Source: a candidate division TM6 bacterium UASB124 (GTDB lineage: Bacteria; Babelota; Babeliae; Babelales; RVW-14). From it: DNA of 8,463 nucleotides. Below are positions 1 through 6,407 of the stretch, piece after piece. Below the pieces are notes generated by a model. That model was not told where the DNA came from. It saw only the letters and a program-made list of their open reading frames with translations, and did no database searches. The stretch is taken from positions 1-8,463 of the forward strand of contig CAMBZK010000041.1 of the NCBI GenBank assembly GCA_945872225.1, written 5' to 3'. How positions within the stretch are numbered: the first letter of the stretch is position 1; every line of letters starts with the position of its first letter. A program made the position numbers and the translations under genes.

Positions 1-1
1 C

Positions 2-199
2 CTTCCTGGCCCCGTTGATACCGACATGTTTCAAGGACAAATACCTTTTAAGCATCAAGCAGATGACGAAGCACGTTACATCATAGATCAGGTTTTTGGA
101 GGGAAAAAACAAATTGAGCCATCATGGTTCTATTCGGTTGCGCTCCGTTTGGCAAATCTATTGCCGGATGCCGTCATTGCTAAGTTTTTAGGAAGTTAA
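2..199 (+). CDS. Short-chain dehydrogenase/reductase (SDR), C-terminal part only
   Basis: This is the last 65 codons of a gene that begins before the window, ending in TAA at 197-199. The visible protein opens with LPGPVDTDMF. That matches the segment after the last Rossmann strand of classical SDR enzymes, where a PG-[PY]-V-x-T motif contacts the nicotinamide end of NAD(P)H. The rest (ADDEAR, a helix, then a hydrophobic RLANLLPDAVIAKFLGS end) suits an SDR C-terminus in which a helix follows the substrate loop. The Rossmann GxxxGxG motif and the YxxxK catalytic pair lie outside the window, so neither cofactor nor substrate can be named. The family call rests on one short motif plus its position near the C-terminus. 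It is cytoplasmic and probably an oxidoreductase of small alcohols, ketones or lipids. Confidence 0.65.
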   Translation, partial: LPGPVDTDMFQGQIPFKHQADDEARYIIDQVFGGKKQIEPSWFYSVALRLANLLPDAVIAKFLGS

Positions 200-465
200 G
201 CACAATACAAATTATGATAATTGTAAAAACCCCCTCCTGCTGAGCTTGTCGAAGGATGCCCCATTAGGCCTAGAAGAGCGGGAGAAGTCGAAATATAGCA
301 AGATAAAAATGGCATTAAATTCCACTTTCCAACGCCTGTGGCGCGTCCTTCGACAAGCTCAGGATGAGCGGAAACAAATAGCTTCTCTGTGCATCAAGCA
401 ATTTTAAAAGAACTACTTATGCTATTGCTATTTAAATGCGATTACCCCCATTCCCCCACTTCCAT
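200..465. other. Non-coding spacer with an inverted repeat
   Basis: No reading frame here looks like a protein. Apart from the inverted repeat pair annotated separately (241-256 and 346-361), the stretch is AT-rich with short C-runs (231-234, 446-450, 453-457). I see no convincing terminator with a U-tract after the dehydrogenase stop codon. The repeat pair could instead form a long stem-loop in the read-through transcript. Confidence 0.6.
241..361. repeat. Inverted pair of a 16-bp repeat (TGAGCTTGTCGAAGGA)
   Basis: TGAGCTTGTCGAAGGA at 241-256 is repeated exactly, inverted, as TCCTTCGACAAGCTCA at 346-361, with 89 nt between the arms. Similarity extends weakly on both sides: CCTGC versus CATCC outside, and GGATGCC versus GGACGCGCC inside. 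From memory, words very close to CCTTCGACAAGCTCAGG recur in intergenic DNA of many unrelated bacterial genomes, often as facing pairs, so this is probably one copy of a dispersed palindromic element. In RNA the arms would form a stable stem between the dehydrogenase and the next operon and could limit read-through or protect a 3' end. The identity of the 16-bp arms is seen directly; the role is inferred. Confidence 0.8.
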
Positions 466-494
466 TTGACCCTTGGGCAAAGATATTTTATGCT
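466..494 (+). promoter_or_regulatory. Sigma-70-type promoter for the M50 homologue-tyrS operon
   Basis: TTGACC at 466-471 (5 of 6 to the -35 consensus) is followed after 17 bp by TATGCT at 489-494 (4 of 6 to the -10). Transcription would begin near 501. That leaves a leader of about 20 nt carrying the Shine-Dalgarno AGAAGGG (508-514) in front of the ATG at 521. The arrangement supports the ATG start over the TTG at 473, which lies inside the promoter. Confidence 0.55.
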
Positions 495-520
495 CATGGC
501 CATTACTAGAAGGGCCTATT

Positions 521-1282
521 ATGGATGCTAATACTATGTTTTCATTTTCTCCTGGTTCACTCAGCGCACAAAGCCAACTGCTGGCAGCGCTGAGCGAAGT
601 CGTTATTTTGTTACCCGTGTTTCTTATTTTGTTCACCTGGCGCGGCTTTATTCAAGCGCTTTTCGCCAAGCTTGTTGGTGACACCACCGGCGAAGAAGAC
701 GGCTTTTTAACCCTCAACCCCCTCGCGCATATCGACCTCATCGGCTTCATGATTATTCTTGGCGCCTTTTTCATTATCGCCGGCTTCTTTTCAAGCGCTA
801 TCCCACGCACCGTCCTCTTGATCATGCTCGTGATGATGGGCGTGCGCTGGACCTACCCCGTTCACATCGATGACTCACGGTTTAAAAATTATCGATTGGG
901 TGGCGTCGTTACCACACTCGCTGGCGCGTTCAGTAATTTTTTGCTGGCCTTTGTCAGCGTTGGCATGCTCAAACTGCTCTTACAGTTCAATATGCCGCAA
1001 AACATGCTCATGAGCCTGCTAGAAATTTTCAAAACACTCATCAGCATTGCCATATTTTTTGGCGTCATTGACCTGATCCCGCTCCCACCATTTGATGGGG
1101 GCAGGCTATTGCGCTATGTCCTTCCATACAACAAGCAGCACATTTTGCACTGGCTTGAGGAATATTCATTTTTCATTATGCTCGTGCTCTTTTTTGCGCC
1201 TGGTGTCAGCAATGTATTTTTTGGCACCCTTTCTGTCATTTCTGCTGTGATTAAAAGTTTCTTTTTCAGCGTCTTTTTTTAA
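521..1282 (+). CDS. Site-2-protease (M50) family membrane protein lacking the HExxH zinc motif
   Basis: This is a 253-aa hydrophobic protein with several membrane helices. It keeps the framework of the short bacterial M50 metalloproteases: a GDTTGEEDGFLTLNPLAHID block at residues 53-72, as in canonical G-R-L-T-L-N-P-L-x-H-I-D, and DLIPLPPFDGG at 184-194, the counterpart of N-x-x-P-x-P-P-L-D-G. In active members HExxH lies just before the GD block. Here that place reads RGFIQ (residues 41-45, nt 641-655), so both zinc-binding histidines and the catalytic glutamate are gone. Asp192, the third zinc ligand, remains, and the usual Asn of the second motif is Asp184. The frame is intact with no sign of decay, which suggests a non-proteolytic pseudoenzyme, perhaps a membrane chaperone or regulator. 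The ATG at 521 is chosen because AGAAGGG sits 6 nt upstream and the promoter just before it. tyrS starts 12 nt after the stop. Confidence 0.8.
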   Translation: MDANTMFSFSPGSLSAQSQLLAALSEVVILLPVFLILFTWRGFIQALFAKLVGDTTGEEDGFLTLNPLAHIDLIGFMIILGAFFIIAGFFSSAIPRTVLLIMLVMMGVRWTYPVHIDDSRFKNYRLGGVVTTLAGAFSNFLLAFVSVGMLKLLLQFNMPQNMLMSLLEIFKTLISIAIFFGVIDLIPLPPFDGGRLLRYVLPYNKQHILHWLEEYSFFIMLVLFFAPGVSNVFFGTLSVISAVIKSFFFSVFF

Positions 1283-1294
1283 AGGGTCTTATTT

Positions 1295-2494
1295 ATGAAC
1301 ACACCAGTACAAGAAGCCCTTGAAATACTAAAAAGTGGCGCAAACAGCATTATTCCCCTCGATGATTTTGTAAAAAAATTAAGCAAAAACAAACCGCTCA
1401 ACATTAAGCTTGGCATGGATCCAACAGCGCCAGACTTGCACCTTGGCCACGCGGTGGTGCTGTGCAAGCTCCGCCAATTCCAAGACTTGGGACACAAGGT
1501 TACGTTTCTGATTGGCGACTACACCACCCTTATTGGCGACCCAACCGGCCGTTCAAAAACACGTCCACCACTGACGCCAGCAGAGATTGAAAGCAATGCA
1601 AAGACTTATTTTCAGCAGGTCACCAAGATTCTTGATCCTGAAAAAACAATTGTCCGCTACAACTCTGAGTGGCTTGCAAAACTGACCTTTGCCGATTTAA
1701 TTAAGCTGTGCGCAAAAGTCACGGTTGCTCAAATTATTGAACGCGAAGATTTTTCAAAACGCCTTGCCGAAAAAGCACCCATCAGCATGCACGAGCTGCT
1801 CTACCCGCTTATGCAAGGGTACGATTCAGTCGCCCTAGAAGCGGATGTTGAACTTGGCGGCACGGACCAGACCTTCAACTTGCTCATGGGCAGACACCTA
1901 CAAGAGCATTACCAACAAGAGCCACAGTGCATTTTGACCATGCCACTGCTCGAAGGCCTTGATGGCGTACAAAAGATGTCAAAAAGTTATGGCAATTATG
2001 TTGGCCTCTGGGAATCAGCTGAAGCAGCCTACGGCAAGTTGATGTCAATTTCTGATACGCTCATGTGGCGCTATTTGCTTTTGCTTGGTGGCAAAACTGA
2101 AGCACAAATTACGGCGATGCAAGCTGAAGTAGCTGCTGGCACCAGCCATCCCATGAACGTTAAAAAAAGCATGGCGCATCTGCTCGTTAGCCGCTTTTGG
2201 TCAGTTGATAATGCAACTAAAGCGCAAACACAATTTGAATCACTCTTTCAAAAGCAAGATTACAGCGCTGCTACACCAGCTGATTGCACCGCACTCATTG
2301 GCGTCGAAACCTGGATCGTTGATATTCTCAAACACCTCGGCGCTGTTGCTAGTTCGTCCGATGCCAAACGCTTAATTGAAGCTAAGGCTGTTGATGTTGA
2401 TGAACAAACAGTAACTGACTTTAAAGGAATGATCGTGCTCAAAAAAGATGTGATCATTAAAGTTGGTAAACACAAAATTTATAAAGTGCAGTAA
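1295..2494 (+). CDS. tyrS: Tyrosyl-tRNA synthetase
   Basis: This 399-aa class I aminoacyl-tRNA synthetase charges tRNA-Tyr with tyrosine in the cytoplasm, using ATP. The catalytic domain shows the HIGH-type motif HLGH at residues 49-52 inside KLGMDPTAPDLHLGHAVVL, the GGTDQTFNLLMGR segment of the tyrosine pocket, and a complete KMSKS loop at 227-231. The last 60 or so residues (HLGAVASSSDAKRLIEAKAV onward) form an S4-type RNA-binding domain that contacts the tRNA. The length and the GMDPTAPDLHLGH wording fit the bacterial TyrRS branch often called type 2 (TyrZ-like). The start codon lies 12 nt after the preceding stop. Its Shine-Dalgarno, AAAGGG (1281-1286), overlaps that stop, so the two genes are probably co-transcribed and translationally coupled. 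No defect is seen. Confidence 0.97.
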   Translation: MNTPVQEALEILKSGANSIIPLDDFVKKLSKNKPLNIKLGMDPTAPDLHLGHAVVLCKLRQFQDLGHKVTFLIGDYTTLIGDPTGRSKTRPPLTPAEIESNAKTYFQQVTKILDPEKTIVRYNSEWLAKLTFADLIKLCAKVTVAQIIEREDFSKRLAEKAPISMHELLYPLMQGYDSVALEADVELGGTDQTFNLLMGRHLQEHYQQEPQCILTMPLLEGLDGVQKMSKSYGNYVGLWESAEAAYGKLMSISDTLMWRYLLLLGGKTEAQITAMQAEVAAGTSHPMNVKKSMAHLLVSRFWSVDNATKAQTQFESLFQKQDYSAATPADCTALIGVETWIVDILKHLGAVASSSDAKRLIEAKAVDVDEQTVTDFKGMIVLKKDVIIKVGKHKIYKVQ

Positions 2495-2529
2495 CCAGCA
2501 TAGATTCGTTAGCCGAGCAAAAGCATTTG

Positions 2530-2538
2530 TGCTATAGT
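2530..2538 (+). promoter_or_regulatory. Extended -10 promoter for the ABC exporter
   Basis: TGC followed by TATAGT (2533-2538) is an extended -10 element (TGn plus 5 of 6 to TATAAT). The -35 region is weak; the best candidate is TTAGCC at 2509-2514 with an 18-bp spacer, and extended -10 promoters can do without a good one. Transcription would start near 2545 and give a U/A-rich leader of about 40 nt. This makes the exporter an independent unit although it runs in the same direction as tyrS. Confidence 0.5.
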
Positions 2539-2584
2539 GACACGAATGTCAGAACGCTAATTTTTTATTGATCAAATTTTTTGT

Positions 2585-4282
2585 ATGAACACATTAGTAC
2601 GCGTGCTGCGCTACGCAAAGCCCTATTGGAAAACACTAACCTTCTCACTGGTTACAGCGACACTGTTTGGTATCGTTTCAGCAGCGCCAACCTATGTCCT
2701 CAAGCACACCGTTGATGAGGTCTTCATCAATCGCTACAGCCATTTGATCATGCCCTTTATTTTGGCTTTTGTTGCAGTGTTCTTCTTAAAAGGCCTACTG
2801 ATGTACCTTTCAAGCTACACCATGCACTGGGTCAACAACAAAGTAATCAATGATTTACGCAGCGATATTTTTTCAAAGTTAATTAATTACCCTCTCTCGT
2901 TTTACCAAAAAAACCCAACCGGGATGCTCATGTCGCACTTTTTAAACGATGTGCAAATGGTGCAGCAAGCCGCGACATCGGCGATCAAAGATGGCATTCG
3001 GAGCTTTTTTGAAGCCTTCTGCTTGGTTAGCTTTGCGGTGTACCAAAACAAAACGCTCGGCATTTTGATGATCGTTATCGGCCCCCTCATGGCCTTCACC
3101 ATTAAGCGCCTTGGTAAAGCCCGTAAAAATGCCTCGGTATCGATTCAGAAACAACTTGGGCTGATCAGCTCACTCCTCCAGGAGGTGTTTGTCGGGATCC
3201 GCGAAATTAAAGCGTTTAGTGCCGAACACACCGAAGAAAACAGATTTAGAAATCGCTTACAAAATTGCTTTGACGCGATTATGACCAGCGCCAATATCGA
3301 ATGTGCGCTGCCAGCAATTATCGAAGCCATCGCCATTTTAGGCTGCAGTGTTATTTTTTACGTCGCCGCACACCAAGTACTTGATGGCGTTATCTCAGCC
3401 GGCCAGCTTACCTCATTCATCGCTGCCGTACTACTCGCCTATGTCCCGCTCAAAAAAATTGTTAACGTTTATTCTGATGTGCAGTATGGCCTTGCTGCCG
3501 CTGATCGCATCTTCGCGCTCACTGATGCGGTATTCCCAGCAACACAAAACCGCTTACTCGAGCTACCAGCTTTTCGTGACCACATCACCTTTGACAATGT
3601 CTCATTCGCTTACGAAGATTATCAGCCACTGATCATTAAAGATGTCTCGTTCACTATCAGAAAAGGTGATTTTATCGGTATCATTGGCCCATCAGGTGCT
3701 GGCAAAAGTACCCTGTGCGATTTACTACTTGGTTTTAGCGTGCCACAAAGTGGTAATATTTTTATGGACGACATGCCCATCACCAAGGCTTCTTTTAACA
3801 GCCTGCGCAAAAATATCGGCTATGTTGGGCAGCGTACCTTTTTGTTTAATGACACCGTAGCAAACAACGTTGCGTACCCAAACACCAACGTGCCTGAAGA
3901 AAATATCGTTACCGCCTGTAAAGCTGCTCATGCTGACGAGTTCATTCGCCACCTGGCTGACCAATACGACACCTCGGTAGGAGAAAATGGTGGCCAACTT
4001 TCTGGTGGCCAAAAGCAGCGGCTTACCATTGCACGCGCGCTGCTTAAAAACCCTGAAATCTTTATTTTTGATGAGGCGACTTCATCGCTTGATGATGAGT
4101 CCGAAACAATGATTCGTCAGACTATTGCAACCCTACGCGGCCACAAGACAGTGATTATTGTTTCGCACCGCCCAAGCATTTTGCAAAACGTCGATCGCAT
4201 GTTCTTGGTCAACAATAAGCAGGTTACTGAAGTTAATCCGCTTGAAGCACTGCGGGCGTTCAACAGCCCATTTATTTCGTAA
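2585..4282 (+). CDS. MsbA-like ABC exporter (fused permease and ATPase)
   Basis: This 565-aa half-transporter is expected to work as a homodimer in the inner membrane. Residues 1 to about 320 form the six-helix exporter domain, including the FYQKNPTGMLMSHFLNDV coupling region typical of MsbA and lipid flippases. The nucleotide-binding domain carries Walker A GPSGAGKST (368-376), the Q-loop Gln416, signature LSGGQ (472-476), Walker B ending in Asp496-Glu497, D-loop SLD (501-503) and H-loop His528. All catalytic residues are present, so it should hydrolyse ATP. The family exports lipid A core, phospholipids, peptides or drugs; the substrate cannot be read from sequence, so no gene symbol is given. 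The start has no Shine-Dalgarno: the 25 nt before the ATG are almost all A and T. No glycosyltransferase or lpx gene lies nearby to tie it to lipopolysaccharide. Confidence 0.93.
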   Translation: MNTLVRVLRYAKPYWKTLTFSLVTATLFGIVSAAPTYVLKHTVDEVFINRYSHLIMPFILAFVAVFFLKGLLMYLSSYTMHWVNNKVINDLRSDIFSKLINYPLSFYQKNPTGMLMSHFLNDVQMVQQAATSAIKDGIRSFFEAFCLVSFAVYQNKTLGILMIVIGPLMAFTIKRLGKARKNASVSIQKQLGLISSLLQEVFVGIREIKAFSAEHTEENRFRNRLQNCFDAIMTSANIECALPAIIEAIAILGCSVIFYVAAHQVLDGVISAGQLTSFIAAVLLAYVPLKKIVNVYSDVQYGLAAADRIFALTDAVFPATQNRLLELPAFRDHITFDNVSFAYEDYQPLIIKDVSFTIRKGDFIGIIGPSGAGKSTLCDLLLGFSVPQSGNIFMDDMPITKASFNSLRKNIGYVGQRTFLFNDTVANNVAYPNTNVPEENIVTACKAAHADEFIRHLADQYDTSVGENGGQLSGGQKQRLTIARALLKNPEIFIFDEATSSLDDESETMIRQTIATLRGHKTVIIVSHRPSILQNVDRMFLVNNKQVTEVNPLEALRAFNSPFIS

Positions 4283-4285
4283 ATT

Positions 4286-4332
4286 TGAGGGTGATCTAGA
4301 GATAACCACCCTCACGCTAAGAATATTTTTTT
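4286..4332 (+). terminator. Stem-loop with displaced T-run after the ABC exporter
   Basis: TGAGGGTG (4286-4293) pairs perfectly with CACCCTCA (4307-4314) across a 13-nt loop, starting 4 nt after the exporter stop. A run of seven T follows at 4326-4332, 11 nt beyond the stem rather than directly attached, so this is not a textbook intrinsic terminator. The stem lies between two convergent genes and could serve both, but on the minus strand no U-tract follows it. Confidence 0.55.
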
Positions 4333-4654
4333 ATGAACCAAGCCCTAGAAGCTCTTCATTCCGGTCGTCTAAGCTACTTTGAATCAGTGGCCCAAGATCC
4401 GCTACAATGGCTTCAAATTGTTTACGAGAATCTTTTTTTACACGACCTTTTAGATTAGCCGTAGATGAGCTTAGCAACCCTCTTAACGCGGCTGATGAAG
4501 TATTAAAAGTTGTTTGAACAGCCGTTAAAGCTGTTATTTCAGTCCTAAGTACAGCTTTACGAGCGTTTTTTTGCTCTACCGTTAGAACTGCAAATACCGT
4601 TGATCCAACAGCAAGCAACATAATTGCAATAACTGTTATTCTTTGTATAACCAT
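4331..4654 (-). CDS. Small orphan protein with N-terminal membrane anchor or signal peptide
   Basis: This 107-aa protein is not one I recognise. Residues 1-24 form one hydrophobic segment with a single Arg near the start (MVIQRITVIAIMLLAVGSTV, then FAVL). It is either a signal anchor or a signal peptide that might be cut after VFA. The remaining 80 or so residues are polar, rich in Ala, Ser, Thr and Leu with scattered Lys, Arg and Glu, and look helical; there are no Cys residues. It therefore probably sits in the periplasm or on the membrane surface. AGGGGG lies 4 nt before the ATG and supports the start. It stands alone, convergent with the exporter and downstream of the methyltransferase on the same strand. 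An 8-bp C/G homopolymer lies just upstream of it (4709-4716). Function is unknown. Confidence 0.6.
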   Translation of the reverse strand: MVIQRITVIAIMLLAVGSTVFAVLTVEQKNARKAVLRTEITALTAVQTTFNTSSAALRGLLSSSTANLKGRVKKDSRKQFEAIVADLGPLIQSSLDDRNEELLGLGS

Positions 4655-4810
4655 CGTGCCCCCTACAATCGTACAGACAAAACAACATTACTATCTGTAT
4701 CTTAAAGAGGGGGGGGTAGAATGCAATATTTTTCTACTATTCAGCAAAATCTTTTCAGCCACCCTTCTCTTCAGGCTAAGCAGACTTAAACAAACAAGTA
4801 CAGAGGTCTA
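4655..4810. other. Intergenic spacer with an eight-G tract
   Basis: This spacer separates the small orphan gene from the methyltransferase stop. It holds a run of eight G at 4709-4716 (C on the transcribed minus strand) and a weak stem between CAGCC (4756-4760) and GGCTAAG (4774-4780) that might mark the 3' end of the methyltransferase transcript. I see no convincing -35/-10 pair for the orphan gene. Confidence 0.4.
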
Positions 4811-5449
4811 TTATTGAACGCGTACAAAAAAGGTAAGCCAATCATTTTTCACCTTCACGTTGGGCGTTTTTTGCGGCTTGTCTTGGCACTCGATGGCAAA
4901 ACCATTAACACGTAAAATTGCAGCCAACTCGTCCTGCGTGTACAAATAAAACCATCGACCCGTTTTTTCTTCCAGTAGTGTACCAACACCCTCTTTGACC
5001 GTTATAAAGCCAACCGCACCAGGCTTCATAACCGCCTTGATGCTTTGCAGCGCGTCGCTCACACGCTCTTTGGGAATGTGTAGCAAAACCGCATTGCACA
5101 AAAAGCCATCAAAGCTTGCGGCAGGAAAATCTAAATCCAAGACATTTTGGCACAGAAAGCGCCCCTCAAGAACTTGTTTTTTTGCTATCTCGATCAGGCC
5201 TGTAGAGGCATCAATACCGGTGTATGCATAGCCCATCTCTAGTAATGGCTTTGCGTCCCTGCCTGCACCACAGCCAATATCGAGAACAGCTCCTTGGGGA
5301 AGATATTTTTGAAATAGCTCTAGCTCTGGCTGCCAATATAAAGGATTGCTACTGTGCCGCTCAAACCAGCTCTCTGCTTGCGTATTGTAATAATTAATGG
5401 TCTGTTGCTCTTGCGGCGAGACGGTCATCACCTGGGCTGAAATCGGCAT
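4811..5449 (-). CDS. Class I SAM-dependent methyltransferase
   Basis: This 212-aa cytoplasmic enzyme has the Rossmann-like methyltransferase fold. Motif I is VLDIGCGAG (residues 55-63), the glycine-rich loop that binds S-adenosylmethionine. TGID puts the conserved acidic residue (Asp80) at the end of strand 2, where it holds the ribose hydroxyls. A FDGFLCNAVLLHI stretch and KAVMKPGAVGFITVKEG correspond to strands 4 and 5 of the small-molecule type (Methyltransf_11/25-like). The N-terminal TINYYNTQAESWFERH resembles the helix seen in ubiquinone or tellurite-resistance type enzymes, but the substrate is not identifiable. The frame stays open upstream to 5575, which would overlap the start of the divergent hydrolase. 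I chose the ATG at 5449, which begins MPISAQVM; the ATG at 5428 is also possible. Only a weak AAAAGAAAA precedes the chosen start. Confidence 0.88.
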   Translation of the reverse strand: MPISAQVMTVSPQEQQTINYYNTQAESWFERHSSNPLYWQPELELFQKYLPQGAVLDIGCGAGRDAKPLLEMGYAYTGIDASTGLIEIAKKQVLEGRFLCQNVLDLDFPAASFDGFLCNAVLLHIPKERVSDALQSIKAVMKPGAVGFITVKEGVGTLLEEKTGRWFYLYTQDELAAILRVNGFAIECQDKPQKTPNVKVKNDWLTFFVRVQ

Positions 5450-5534
5450 TGTTTTCTTTTTTAATAGCGCTATATTGGCACAATAATAAACATGACACAG
5501 GGTAAACAGCCTATAAAAATTTACAAGGAGCCCC

Positions 5535-6074
5535 ATGAAAAAAGTCGTCATCATCCACGGCAACGGTGGCTGCACCGGTAATCATTTTTGGATCCCTTGG
5601 CTCAGAACTGAACTAGAGAAAAAAGGCCATGTAGTCCTAGCGCCCACCATGCCGGATAACGTCGAAGCAAAGGCAAGCGTGTGGCTACCCTACATGCGCG
5701 ATGTGCTCACCTGTGATAAAAATACGGTCATCGTTGGCCACTCATCTGGGGCTGTTGCGGCAATGCGTTATGCCGAAGAATATAAGTTGCTTGGCAGCGT
5801 TTTAGTTGGTGCCTGCTACACAGACTTGGGCTATGAAAGCGAACGCTTAGCGGGCTATTATGATGCACCATGGGAATGGGAGCAAATCAAAAGCAACCAA
5901 GAGTTTGTTGCGCTATTTGCATCATCTGACGACCCGTATATTCCCATAACAGAAGCACAATTTATTCATGATCAACTTGGTGGCGAGTACTATGAATTTG
6001 CTGACCAGGGGCATTTTATGAATAAACATGTCCCACTTTTACTGGAAACGGTGAGTAGCAAATTACTTGGCTAG
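5535..6074 (+). CDS. RBBP9/YdeN-type serine hydrolase (alpha/beta hydrolase fold)
   Basis: This 179-aa protein is a compact alpha/beta hydrolase of the RBBP9/YdeN family. HGNGG (residues 8-12) forms the oxyanion-side loop and PTMPD (37-41) the usual turn. The nucleophile elbow is GHSSG (68-72) with Ser70. The acid comes from Asp132 or Asp133 in SSDDPYIP, and the base is His160 in DQGHFM. The length matches the family, and PWEWEQIKSN is also characteristic of it. Members are serine hydrolases of unsettled natural substrate; the triad is intact, so esterase or related activity is expected in the cytoplasm. AAGGAG (5525-5530) lies 4 nt before the ATG, a short but strong Shine-Dalgarno. It is divergent from the methyltransferase with 85 bp between starts, which may share control signals. 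Its 3' end meets the convergent secreted-protein gene 11 bp away. Confidence 0.92.
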   Translation: MKKVVIIHGNGGCTGNHFWIPWLRTELEKKGHVVLAPTMPDNVEAKASVWLPYMRDVLTCDKNTVIVGHSSGAVAAMRYAEEYKLLGSVLVGACYTDLGYESERLAGYYDAPWEWEQIKSNQEFVALFASSDDPYIPITEAQFIHDQLGGEYYEFADQGHFMNKHVPLLLETVSSKLLG

Positions 6075-6085
6075 ACTAGCTCTTG

Positions 6086-6382
6086 CTAGGCAAAAAGCTT
6101 ACGAAACAAGCGCCTGTTGGCCCCGAATGCCGCTTCGAGACGTTCTATCGCTAGACAGTCTGCATGGCAAAAACCAGCAGAAGCTCCGCGCCGAGACGTC
6201 GATAATGTACTTTGCTTAGAGCCTTCTTGTAACGCACTTTTGCAGATTACACAAGAAACACCAGCAGCAAACCTTGCGCTCGGTCTTGGCACAGCTGCCC
6301 TGGCATTACCAAACGCAACAGCCATAGCCAGCAGAAAAATGGACAAGGGTTTTTTATTAGTTAAAAAGCACGTTATTTTCAT
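6086..6382 (-). CDS. Small secreted Cys/His protein, possible single zinc site
   Basis: This 98-aa protein is of unknown function. It starts with a clear signal peptide: KITCFLTNKK basic region, LSIFLLAMAVAFG hydrophobic core, and a likely cut after NARA (residue 29). The mature part has Cys44-x2-Cys47 (CVIC) and Cys72-His73-x2-Cys76 (FCHADC), enough for one zinc site. It resembles the first half of a RING or other treble-clef finger, but the second C-x2-C pair of a RING is absent. The C-terminus is basic and helical. I chose the ATG at 6382; a TTG at 6394 would add four residues (MDIK). Neither has a good Shine-Dalgarno. It lies 25 nt after ksgA on the same strand, so it may be read from the ksgA promoter. 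Confidence 0.6.
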   Translation of the reverse strand: MKITCFLTNKKPLSIFLLAMAVAFGNARAAVPRPSARFAAGVSCVICKSALQEGSKQSTLSTSRRGASAGFCHADCLAIERLEAAFGANRRLFRKLFA

Positions 6383-6407
6383 CTTGATATCCAAAAATAT
6401 ATACTAC

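Noticed and set aside
473..520. TTG start adding 16 residues to the M50 homologue
   Set aside because: The extension overlaps the likely -35/-10 pair at 466-494, while the ATG at 521 has AGAAGGG at good spacing.
2902..4012. Several antisense and shifted open frames inside the ABC exporter
   Set aside because: They are shadows of a strongly conserved coding sequence, with no ribosome-binding sites or recognisable domains.
5492..5517. ATGACA ... TATAAA as a promoter for the serine hydrolase
   Set aside because: The spacer is only 14 bp, and the predicted transcription start would fall on the Shine-Dalgarno. A promoter probably exists in this divergent gap, but I cannot place it.
5450..5575. 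42-residue N-terminal extension of the methyltransferase
   Set aside because: It would run across the divergent intergenic region and the hydrolase start. Family similarity begins only after the ATG at 5449.
6076..6089. CTAGC-TCTT-GCTAG hairpin between the convergent hydrolase and secreted-protein genes
   Set aside because: It has only five pairs and no U-run on either side, so it cannot be supported as a terminator.
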